Assembly: GCA_028276405.1 (NCBI GenBank)
Contig: JAPYWJ010000006.1
Span: forward strand, 1 to 63,304
Source: Hydrogenobacter sp.
GTDB lineage: Bacteria; Aquificota; Aquificia; Aquificales; Aquificaceae
Direction: 5' to 3'
DNA length: 63,304 bases
Below are positions 1-6,662 of this stretch, one piece after another. Made by a program: the position numbers and the translations under genes. Below the pieces are notes generated by a model that did no database searches, was not told the DNA's origin, and worked only from the letters and a program-made list of their open reading frames with translations. Position 1 is the stretch's first letter. Each line of letters opens with the position of its first letter.

Positions 1-573
1 AGAAACCCGGAGGGTGTTTGGTATAACCGCATAATGTCCTACGAGGTGGGAGACTTTCCAGATACGCAGGTTTTCCATCTTCCCAAGTCTTGCCTACATT
101 GTCAGGATGCCCCCTGTGTGCCCGTTTGCCCCACCGGTGCCAGCTACAAGAGAGAACAGGATGGCATAGTGCTTGTCAATTACGACGATTGCATAGGTTG
201 TAAGCTCTGCTCTTGGTCTTGCCCTTATGGTTGTAGAGAGTTTGACGAGGCGGACAAGGTGATGAAAAAATGCACCCTGTGTATTGATAGGATATACGAC
301 GAGTCTTTGCCACCGGAACACAGAAAGCCCGCCTGCGTGCTAACATGCCCTGCAAAGGCAAGGTTCTTTGGAGACATAGAGGATCCAAACAGCGAAGCCT
401 ACAAGATGATAAAGGAACGCAACGGCTTTGTGCTATTCCCAGATATGGGCACAAACCCAGCCAACCATTACCTGCCAAGGACCGAGACCAAAGTCCATGT
501 GGATGAACATCTTTTAGAAGCAGAAAACCCACTTTTCCTTGAAGTGGTTAGAAGACATTACAAAGGAGGTTGA
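1..573 (+). CDS. 4Fe-4S electron-transfer subunit, DmsB/SoeB type (5' partial)
   Basis: The frame is open from the first base of the window, so the ATG at 34 is probably internal and the real start lies upstream. The visible part has Cys clusters CLHCQDAPC, CIGCKLCSWSC and CTLC...CVLTC, which carry several [4Fe-4S] centres, as in the DmsB/PhsB/SoeB family. The stretch ARFFGDIEDPNSEA resembles the iron-sulfur subunit of sulfite-oxidizing SoeABC and related complex iron-sulfur molybdoenzymes. The subunit would pass electrons between a molybdopterin catalytic subunit (presumably encoded upstream, outside the window) and the membrane anchor that follows 3 bp downstream. The substrate (sulfite, polysulfide, tetrathionate or DMSO) cannot be decided here. 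Confidence 0.88.
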   Translation, partial: RNPEGVWYNRIMSYEVGDFPDTQVFHLPKSCLHCQDAPCVPVCPTGASYKREQDGIVLVNYDDCIGCKLCSWSCPYGCREFDEADKVMKKCTLCIDRIYDESLPPEHRKPACVLTCPAKARFFGDIEDPNSEAYKMIKERNGFVLFPDMGTNPANHYLPRTETKVHVDEHLLEAENPLFLEVVRRHYKGG

Positions 574-576
574 AAG

Positions 577-1587
577 ATGCACCCACCACTTTCCTTGATT
601 TGGTTTTTTTTGACTGCGGGGACTTCCATAGGACTTTTCACGCTTACCTACTTGGCGGAGCTTTTGTCTCTCTTTGGCTTTGATACATCTCTTCCCCGGA
701 ACATGGTCTTATTTTCGGTAGTGTTCTCCCTGATCCTTGTAGGTTTAGGAGCTGTAGGTGCAAGCTTTCATCTTGGACACAAAATGAGAGCTTGGAAAGC
801 CATAAAGAGATTTCATACATCTTGGCTTTCCCGTGAAGCGGTCTTTAGCGGAGCTTACGGCTTTACTTTGTTCCTTTATGGCATTTCCTATTATTTTGGC
901 TTTAATGCTTTCTTTGTTCATTTATTTGGGATATTTACCTTTATCCTTGGGTGGCTTTCTGCCTTTTCTACTGCCATGATATACGCTTCCAACAGGTTTG
1001 TGCTTGAATGGAACACATCCTTGACGGTAATTTACTATCTTAACATGTATCTTATGCTGGGATCTTCTGCTTTTCTTGCCACTACTTACCATTACAAGCC
1101 TGAGCTTGTAAAGCCCTTCCTTCTACTTACTCTCTTCTTTGTGCTTCTTGGACTTGCCTTTAGGATAGCCTTTAACATAAGGCAGTTTTTCTTAAAAAGA
1201 CCTACCCTGAATGAGGCTCTAAACTTACCACACAACAGACCCATAAAAGTCCTTGATACAGGTACAACTACCAATAACTACTGTACAGAAGAGTTCTACT
1301 ACGCAAAAGGTAGAGAAATGCTAAACTTTGTAATTCCTATTTTTTATGTGATCACCTTTTTTGTTCCTATCTTTTTGCTTTCTTATTCCCTTATAAAAGG
1401 AAGCACATCTTACAGTTTTTATGCACTCACCTATGCCAGCTTAGTAATAGGTAGTGCCTTAGAAAGGTGGTCTTTCTTTGTGGAAGGCAATCATGTGCAA
1501 AACCTCTTTTACGGACTGTATCCAAAAGAGGGATACACCCTCAGAAAGGGCTATATGGAAAAAAAGAAAACCAAGATAAGTATATAA
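577..1587 (+). CDS. DmsC/SoeC-type membrane anchor subunit
   Basis: This 336-residue, very hydrophobic protein has about eight predicted membrane helices and starts after AAAGGAGG inside the end of the preceding iron-sulfur gene. Length, topology and neighbour match the DmsC-like anchor family, which binds or exchanges electrons with quinones in complex iron-sulfur molybdoenzymes. The C-terminus is a basic tail (MEKKKTKISI). Its TAA stop at 1585-1587 runs into the first base of an inverted repeat, so an element boundary lies exactly at the gene end and may have trimmed the original C-terminus. Family is confident; exact enzyme is inference. Confidence 0.8.
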   Translation: MHPPLSLIWFFLTAGTSIGLFTLTYLAELLSLFGFDTSLPRNMVLFSVVFSLILVGLGAVGASFHLGHKMRAWKAIKRFHTSWLSREAVFSGAYGFTLFLYGISYYFGFNAFFVHLFGIFTFILGWLSAFSTAMIYASNRFVLEWNTSLTVIYYLNMYLMLGSSAFLATTYHYKPELVKPFLLLTLFFVLLGLAFRIAFNIRQFFLKRPTLNEALNLPHNRPIKVLDTGTTTNNYCTEEFYYAKGREMLNFVIPIFYVITFFVPIFLLSYSLIKGSTSYSFYALTYASLVIGSALERWSFFVEGNHVQNLFYGLYPKEGYTLRKGYMEKKKTKISI

Positions 1588-1607
1588 CGCTGAGTGAGAA
1601 ATCAAGC
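1587..1607 (+). repeat. Left-type terminal inverted repeat of mini-element
   Basis: ACGCTGAGTGAGAAATCAAG(C) starts on the last base of the preceding stop codon. It matches the repeat at 2852-2872 and, inverted, those at 2911-2930 and 36266-36285. Read outward on the minus strand it gives TTGATT followed 15 nt later by TATACT, a promoter-like spacing aimed antisense into the anchor gene. Confidence 0.75.
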
Positions 1608-1724
1608 ACATAGCTGAACTTTGATATTTCTGTAGAAACTGTAACCTACTGCATAAGCATACAAGTAAGTGAGCAAGGTGATACCCTTTCTCCATCCGCT
1701 CACGTCAACTTTGGATATAAAGAT

Positions 1725-1780
1725 ACTACAAGCAATAGAAGAGATACTAAACAGAGTTTTTAAGTGGTACAGCTTTCCTG
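1725..1780 (+). repeat. 56-bp repeat, copy 1
   Basis: This stretch matches 36152-36207 at 51 of 56 positions. Both copies can be read as the C-terminus LQAIEEILNRVFK, so they may be remnants of the same lost coding sequence inside a mobile element. The rest of 1608-1849 has no convincing gene; it holds only this repeat and the hairpin at 1801-1827. Confidence 0.8.
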
Positions 1781-1800
1781 CGGCCATTGGGTAAGAGTAG

Positions 1801-1827
1801 CCCGCCCCGCCAGCTATATGGGGCGGG
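1801..1827 (-). terminator. GC-rich hairpin downstream of the repeat lipoprotein
   Basis: A perfect 8-bp stem (CCCGCCCC/GGGGCGGG) with an 11-nt loop lies 23 nt beyond the minus-strand lipoprotein stop. There is no clear U-run, so termination is likely but not certain. Confidence 0.5.
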
Positions 1828-1849
1828 TAGGAGCATGGTTATCTCTGCG

Positions 1850-2812
1850 TCAGGGAGATGTGAGGATGGTGCCGTTTTGCCCCACCGCCACGAAGAGTCC
1901 GTTTCCGTAAGTCACGCCGTAGAGGTCGTTGGTCGTCGGCGAGGTGCGTAAGGTCCAGTTTACCCCATTCGGGGAGGTGAGGATGGTGCCGTTTTGCCCC
2001 ACCGCCACGAAGAGGCCATTCCCGTAGGTCACGCGGTTGAGGCTGTTACCCGTCGGCGAGGTTTGCCGCGTCCAGTTCACCCCGTCCGAAGATGTGAGGA
2101 TGGTGCCGTTTTGCCCCACCGCCACGAAGAGTCCGTTTCCGTAAGTCACGCCGTAGAGGTCGTTGGTCGTCGGCGAGGTGCGTAAGGTCCAGTTTACCCC
2201 ATTCGGGGAGGTGAGGATGGTACCGCTATGCCCCACCGCCACGAAGAGGCCATTCCCGTAGGTCACGCCCCCAAGCCAGCTGCTTATCGGCGAAGTCTGC
2301 TTCGTCCAAGTCACCGCGCCGTCCGAGGAGGTGAGGATGGTGCCGTTTTCCCCCACCGCCACGAAGGTGCGGCTCCCGTCGTAGGTCACGCCGTAGAGGA
2401 TGTTGCTCCCCAAGGCCCACAGTATCCAGGTAGTTCCGTTCGGGGAGGTGAGGATGGTGCCGTTTTCCCCCACCGCCACGAAGGTGCGGCTCCCGTCGTA
2501 GGTCACGCCGTAGAGGATGTTGCTCCCTGAGGTACGCAGCGTCCAGTTCACCCCGTTCGGGGAGGTGAGGATAGTACTGCTATGCCCCACCGCCACGAAG
2601 AGGCCATTCCCGTAGGTCACGCCGTAGAGGTTGTTGCCCGTTCCAGAGGTGCGTAAGGTCCAGGTAGTGCCCGCCCCGCCTCCACTACCTCCACTGCCAC
2701 CATCGCCGCTACCTCCACCTCCACCACCACCGCTACCTCCACCTCCACCACCACCGCATGCGGTTAGGAAAGCACTTAGGACCAGTAAGGCGAGAATAAA
2801 AACTTTTCTCAT
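1850..2812 (-). CDS. Repeat lipoprotein, seven-repeat beta-propeller-like
   Basis: This 320-residue protein begins with a lipoprotein signal (MRKVFILALLVLSAFLTAC, lipobox LTAC), then a Gly/Ser-only linker of about 28 residues. Seven repeats of about 39 residues follow, each reading W-(T)-x-Q/R-T-S ... LYGVTYGNGLFVAVG ... GTILTS. The repeats resemble the BNR/Ycf48-type blades found in extracellular propellers; seven copies would close one propeller. It is predicted to be lipid-anchored in the envelope; ligand and function are unknown. The start is set by AAGGAGG seven nt upstream. The gene is visibly richer in GC than its neighbours, and two repeat units are identical over 132 bp (1856-1987 and 2090-2221), pointing to recent internal duplication or acquisition. 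It lies between halves of a mini-element. Confidence 0.8.
   Translation of the reverse strand: MRKVFILALLVLSAFLTACGGGGGGGSGGGGGGGSGDGGSGGSGGGAGTTWTLRTSGTGNNLYGVTYGNGLFVAVGHSSTILTSPNGVNWTLRTSGSNILYGVTYDGSRTFVAVGENGTILTSPNGTTWILWALGSNILYGVTYDGSRTFVAVGENGTILTSSDGAVTWTKQTSPISSWLGGVTYGNGLFVAVGHSGTILTSPNGVNWTLRTSPTTNDLYGVTYGNGLFVAVGQNGTILTSSDGVNWTRQTSPTGNSLNRVTYGNGLFVAVGQNGTILTSPNGVNWTLRTSPTTNDLYGVTYGNGLFVAVGQNGTILTSP
1856..2221 (-). repeat. Internal tandem repeats, including a 132-bp perfect copy
   Basis: Bases 1856-1987 are identical to 2090-2221, an offset of 234 bp, equal to two 39-codon units. Perfect third positions imply a very recent duplication or gene conversion. Confidence 0.85.
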
Positions 2813-2842
2813 AACCCTTCCTCCTTAACTTTGATATAATAA

Positions 2843-2870
2843 ATTATATACACGCTGAGTGAAAAATCAA
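2843..2870 (-). promoter_or_regulatory. Promoter of the repeat lipoprotein, -35 inside the element end
   Basis: Minus strand TTGATT (2870-2865), a 16-nt spacer and TATAAT (2848-2843). The -35 hexamer belongs to the left inverted repeat of the mini-element at 2852-2930. Confidence 0.65.
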
Positions 2871-2930
2871 GCAAAGAAGGTAGCTATTTACTACCAAACC
2901 TTAGCTTTAAGCTAATTTCTCACCCAGCGT
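2852..2930. mobile_element. 79-bp MITE-like element with terminal inverted repeats
   Basis: The left end 2852-2872 and right end 2911-2930 form an imperfect inverted repeat starting ACGCTG and ending CAGCGT. An internal hairpin (GGTAG...CTACC) sits in between. The last 43 bp (2888-2930) match 36243-36285 at 40 of 43 positions. No transposase is encoded. It separates the divergent lipoprotein and ffh genes. Confidence 0.65.
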
Positions 2931-2934
2931 ATGC

Positions 2935-2940
2935 TATAAT
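2935..2940 (+). promoter_or_regulatory. -10 box of ffh, leaderless spacing
   Basis: TATAAT lies 8 nt before the ffh ATG, so transcription should begin at or next to the start codon. A TAATTT 16 nt upstream, inside the right end of the mini-element, could serve as the -35. Confidence 0.6.
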
Positions 2941-2948
2941 TAAATATT

Positions 2949-4259
2949 ATGTTTGAGCTGCTTATAGAAAAGTTTAACAAAAGCTTGTCTAAGCTCAGTG
3001 GCACAAGAAAGCTTACAGAAAAGCAAGTTAACGATGTCCTAAGGGAAATAAGAACCGCCCTTTTGGAAGCAGATGTGGATTACGATGTTGTAAAAGCTTT
3101 TCTCAAAAGGGTAAGGGAGAGGGTACTTACCGAGGATCTTAAAAAGAACATATCACCCGCTGACAGCATAGTACTTACTGTATACGAAGAGCTAACTAAC
3201 ATACTGGGTGGAGAGAAAGCTGATATAAAGAAGGGGGTCGTGCTTTTTGTGGGTTTGCAAGGTACGGGTAAAACCACCACAATAGGTAAATTGGCAAACT
3301 TCCTAAAAAGCAAGGGTTTTAAGGTAGCAGTTGCTTCAACAGATGTAAGAAGACCTGCGGCCATGCTACAGCTTGAGAGGCTTGCAGAAAAAGTTGGTGT
3401 TCCCTATTACAGCTTTGATGAAAGCTCACCCGTAAGTATAGCTGTCAAGGCAAAGGAAAGGGCTTTAAGGGAGGGAATGGATTATCTGCTTCTTGATACA
3501 GCCGGAAGATTACATGTGGACGAAGAGCTTATGCTAGAACTTAAGCAAATAAAGGAAAAGGTAAACCCTTCTGAGGTGCTCTATGTTGCTGACGCTATGC
3601 AAGGACAGGAAGCCTTGCGTGTTGCAAAAGTCTTCCACGAAAGTGTTTCGCTTACCGGAGTTATCCTTACCAAGATGGATGGAGACGCAAGGGGTGGAGT
3701 GGCTCTCTCTGTAAAGTCCGCTATAGGTGTGCCCATAAAGTTCGTAGGCGTTGGAGAAAAGATAGAAGATTTAGAAGCCTTCTATCCTGACAGGGTAGCT
3801 CAGAGAATATTAGGTCTAGGAGACATTCAGAGCCTTGCAGAAAAGGTTCAGCAAGTTATACCAGAAGATGAAGCTCAGGTGCTTGCTACAAAGATCATGA
3901 GGGGAGAGTTTGACCTTGAAGACATGCTCAAGCAGATAAGGTTTATAAAGAACATGGGACCTTTAGACAAACTTCTTGGTATGTTGCCGGGAATAGGGGC
4001 TCAGCTAAAAAATGTGAAGATAGACGAAAAGAAGTTTAAGAAAACAGAAGCCATAATCCTATCCATGACAAAAGAGGAAAGAAAAAATCCCAAGATCATA
4101 AACATGAGCAGGAAGGTGAGAATAGCTAAAGGTAGCGGTACAACTGTGGGAGATGTGAACAAGGTTTTAAAGGAGTATGAAGAAATGAAGAAGGCTATAA
4201 AGAGTATGAGGGGGCTACTGTCTGGCGGTTCCCTACCCAAATTACCCTTTAAGTTTTAA
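2949..4259 (+). CDS. ffh: Signal recognition particle GTPase Ffh
   Basis: This 436-residue protein is full length. It has the N domain at 1-90, the G1 loop GLQGTGKTT at 102-110, DTAGRLHVDE and TKMDGDARGG in the G domain, and a Met-rich M domain from about 300 (KNMGPLDKLLGMLPG, then a basic RNA-binding helix around RKVRIAKGSG). It binds SRP RNA and signal sequences and delivers ribosomes to FtsY at the membrane. There is no Shine-Dalgarno sequence; the ATG follows TATAAT by 8 nt. It converges on dnaA. Confidence 0.97.
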   Translation: MFELLIEKFNKSLSKLSGTRKLTEKQVNDVLREIRTALLEADVDYDVVKAFLKRVRERVLTEDLKKNISPADSIVLTVYEELTNILGGEKADIKKGVVLFVGLQGTGKTTTIGKLANFLKSKGFKVAVASTDVRRPAAMLQLERLAEKVGVPYYSFDESSPVSIAVKAKERALREGMDYLLLDTAGRLHVDEELMLELKQIKEKVNPSEVLYVADAMQGQEALRVAKVFHESVSLTGVILTKMDGDARGGVALSVKSAIGVPIKFVGVGEKIEDLEAFYPDRVAQRILGLGDIQSLAEKVQQVIPEDEAQVLATKIMRGEFDLEDMLKQIRFIKNMGPLDKLLGMLPGIGAQLKNVKIDEKKFKKTEAIILSMTKEERKNPKIINMSRKVRIAKGSGTTVGDVNKVLKEYEEMKKAIKSMRGLLSGGSLPKLPFKF

Positions 4260-4279
4260 CTAATTGCACCCATGCGCTG

Positions 4280-4299
4280 CCCATCTTTGGGGTGGGTTT
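4280..4299 (+). terminator. Possible terminator between ffh and dnaA
   Basis: CCCATC, a 5-nt loop, then GGTGGG and TTTC in the 39-bp gap between two convergent genes. The stem contains a G-U pair and the T-run is short. Confidence 0.35.
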
Positions 4300-5501
4300 C
4301 ATAGAGCGGTCTCCTTTTTAAGTTGCTTTTCAAGAAAAGTGAGCATATACTTAAATTTTCTGTCTTCTTTCATCTTTTCTTCTACTTTTTTCACCGCATA
4401 AATAGCTGAAGTGTGGTCTTTCTTACCAAAATACCTGCTTATTTCTATATATGAAGCGTTTAAAACCACTTTGCACAGGTACATGGCTATCTGCCTTGCG
4501 TTTATGATCCTCCTTTCTTTGCTCTCCCTTTTGAGATCTTCGGGTTTTAGTTTAAAGTGCTTAGCAGTAAAATCCACCACAAATTTTATGTCTTTAATAT
4601 TTCTTTCCTTTGAGGTATCTTTCATACCAACTACTTTTAAGGTTTTTATGGCACCTTCTATCTCTCTCACATTATAGCCCGTATTTTCAAACACATAGTC
4701 CATTATTTTTTGGTCAAGGGGTAAGCCATAGAGAATCAGTTTCTGCTTTATTATAGAGAGTTTTGTTTCATCATCCATTCCTATCTCTATGACTAAGCCA
4801 CCTTCAAACCTGCTTATAAGCCTGTCTGATATGTCCTTAAGATCCTTAGGATGTCTGTCGCTTACCAACACTAACTGTTTATCTTTGGAGTGCATCGCTT
4901 CAAAAACCCTAAAAAGTTCTATCTGAGTTCTTTCTTTTCCGCTGAGAAACTGCACATCATCAAGAAGAAGTATATCAACATTTGAGTACTTATTCCTAAA
5001 AGCATCTATCTGTCCATTTTTAAGGTAAGCTATCATCTCATCGGAAAAATCACTTACTGGAGAGTATAAGGCTCTATAACCATACTCCTTTGCCTTGTTG
5101 CCTATAGCATGCAGAAGGTGTGTCTTTCCAAGTCCTACGCTACCATATATGAACAGAGGATTATAAGATACACCTGGATACCGTCCTACCTGAAGGCACA
5201 CTTTATAGACAAGCTCGTTAGCTTTTCCTACCACAAAGTTTTCAAAACTATACTTTTCTATCAAACCGCTTTGATATTCATAAGTATTTTCTTCTTTATC
5301 TTCTGCGCCCCTCACTTCGACCTTCTTGGTGTAATTACCAAGCCTGCTTTTAATATACTCTATTGCCCACCTTTTGTAAGCTGGAGTGGGTGCTATAAGT
5401 ATAACGCTGTCTTTTCCCTCTTTTATCTTGAACTGGCGAAATATACCCACCGCAAACTTGTCCGTCTGCTCAATAAAAAATAGGAAGTCCTGCCTCTCCA
5501 T
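4299..5501 (-). CDS. dnaA: Chromosomal replication initiator DnaA
   Basis: AAA+ initiator with Walker A GSVGLGKTH, Walker B LLLDDVQFL, a sensor region (LVLVSDRHPKDL) and the C-terminal DNA-binding signature DHTSAIYAVKKVEEK. The frame is open to an ATG at 5564, but the 21 extra residues are hydrophobic and unlike domain I. The ATG at 5501 gives 400 residues, close to the short Aquifex-type DnaA, so that start is preferred; neither start has a strong ribosome site. Domain II is very short. No cluster of DnaA boxes was found around the gene, so oriC is probably elsewhere. Confidence 0.95.
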   Translation of the reverse strand: MERQDFLFFIEQTDKFAVGIFRQFKIKEGKDSVILIAPTPAYKRWAIEYIKSRLGNYTKKVEVRGAEDKEENTYEYQSGLIEKYSFENFVVGKANELVYKVCLQVGRYPGVSYNPLFIYGSVGLGKTHLLHAIGNKAKEYGYRALYSPVSDFSDEMIAYLKNGQIDAFRNKYSNVDILLLDDVQFLSGKERTQIELFRVFEAMHSKDKQLVLVSDRHPKDLKDISDRLISRFEGGLVIEIGMDDETKLSIIKQKLILYGLPLDQKIMDYVFENTGYNVREIEGAIKTLKVVGMKDTSKERNIKDIKFVVDFTAKHFKLKPEDLKRESKERRIINARQIAMYLCKVVLNASYIEISRYFGKKDHTSAIYAVKKVEEKMKEDRKFKYMLTFLEKQLKKETAL

Positions 5502-5597
5502 GATTTTACTACTTATCTTAAGCCAGATGAGTGGTAAACAGCCTACGAAAAAATGCGTAACCATAGAGTTTTAAGCGCTGTTTTAAAAGTTATCCTT

Positions 5598-6626
5598 TTA
5601 GTGAGAAAATCTTACAAATAGGTTTGTAAACTCATCCAAAGATAGCCTCTTTATATTCAGTATCTGAGCGTTTTCTTTTAGATGTTCTGGTTTGCTCATG
5701 CCTACAAGTGCGGTGCCTACTCCCGGAGTGCTCAGGACAAATTGAAGACTTGCAAGCACATCTGAATTTACTCTAAGCTTTTCTTTAAGGTCTTGCGGAA
5801 CCCTACCTACAACTCTACCTTGGTATATGCTTGCACTTGTGTAAACATACATACCCAATTCCCCGCAAGCTTCCAAAGTAGATAGCTTTTTACCCTTTAG
5901 CTCTTGGTTTTTAAGAGTATAAGCTTCTGGCATTCCAAGACTGTAAGGTAGTTGTATAAACCTAAGGTGGTGGTCTTCCCCAGCTACCTGATGGGCTAAA
6001 TCTACTATCTGTGCAAGATTAAGATACTGCCTACTTGCAGGAGACACCCTAAAACCACTCCATGTAGCAAGTCCGTAATACCTAATCTTACCTTCTTTTA
6101 CCTTACTTTCCAAAAACTCAAAGCATTCTCTGAGCTTTCTTTCAAAAATTTCTCTGCTGAAGAAGTTGAGCTGTTCTTCTGGATTGTGTAGAAAATACAC
6201 ATCCACATAATCCGTTTGCATGTTTTCTAAACTTTTATTTAAACACCACTCTATAAACTTGGCAGATAGGTAGTGTCCCTGTGGTGTCATCTCATCAAGT
6301 TTTATCAAACCCGTATTAACAAAGTTTTCGTAAAAGTAGTCTTTTGGGTCCGTTCCTGAGTCTATGTCGTAAGGTACATACCCACCCTTCGTAGACACGA
6401 TGAACTTTTCCCTTCCTACTTCCTTAAGTACTGCGCCCACATCTCTTTCACTCTTCATGTATCTATAAACTATGGCAGTATCCACCACATTTACCCCATA
6501 ATCAGTATATGCTGACTTTATAGCCTGCCTGTAGCCTTCAGAAGTATGCCGGTCTAGCTCACCAAGATAAGTACCAACCCCCAGCTCTGAAAGTTTAAGG
6601 TCTAAAAAACTCTTCATACGGATCAT
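5598..6626 (-). CDS. Aldo/keto reductase family protein
   Basis: This 342-residue member of the NAD(P)-dependent aldo/keto reductase family has the usual (beta/alpha)8 pattern: SELGVGTYLGE near the start, catalytic Asp/Tyr in VVDTAIVYRYMKSE, Lys in VSTKGG and His in YFLHNPEE. The C-terminal cofactor region reads STPGVGTALVGMSKPEHLKEN. Substrate is unknown. The start could be 6626 or the in-frame ATG at 6617; neither has a clear ribosome site. It is divergent from the glycosyltransferase cluster with a gap of only about 20-36 bp. Confidence 0.85.
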   Translation of the reverse strand: MIRMKSFLDLKLSELGVGTYLGELDRHTSEGYRQAIKSAYTDYGVNVVDTAIVYRYMKSERDVGAVLKEVGREKFIVSTKGGYVPYDIDSGTDPKDYFYENFVNTGLIKLDEMTPQGHYLSAKFIEWCLNKSLENMQTDYVDVYFLHNPEEQLNFFSREIFERKLRECFEFLESKVKEGKIRYYGLATWSGFRVSPASRQYLNLAQIVDLAHQVAGEDHHLRFIQLPYSLGMPEAYTLKNQELKGKKLSTLEACGELGMYVYTSASIYQGRVVGRVPQDLKEKLRVNSDVLASLQFVLSTPGVGTALVGMSKPEHLKENAQILNIKRLSLDEFTNLFVRFSH

Positions 6627-6643
6627 TTTAAGTCCAGTGGTGA

Positions 6644-6649
6644 TATAAT
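6644..6649 (+). promoter_or_regulatory. -10 box for the glycosyltransferase cluster
   Basis: TATAAT overlaps the upstream candidate ATG at 6648. Transcription would start past that codon, which favours the second ATG at 6663. Confidence 0.5.
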
Positions 6650-6662
6650 GAGAATAAAAAGT

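Noticed and set aside
1994-2530. Plus-strand frames across the repeat lipoprotein (PHRHEEAIPVGHA-type repeats)
   Set aside because: They mirror the minus-strand repeats; the minus frame has a lipobox, ribosome site and sensible blades.
2631-2828. Plus-strand proline-rich frame
   Set aside because: It is the antisense of the Gly/Ser linker codons and has no ribosome site.
5502-5564. 21-residue N-terminal extension of DnaA
   Set aside because: Hydrophobic and unlike DnaA domain I; the shorter form matches the Aquifex-type length. Not fully excluded.
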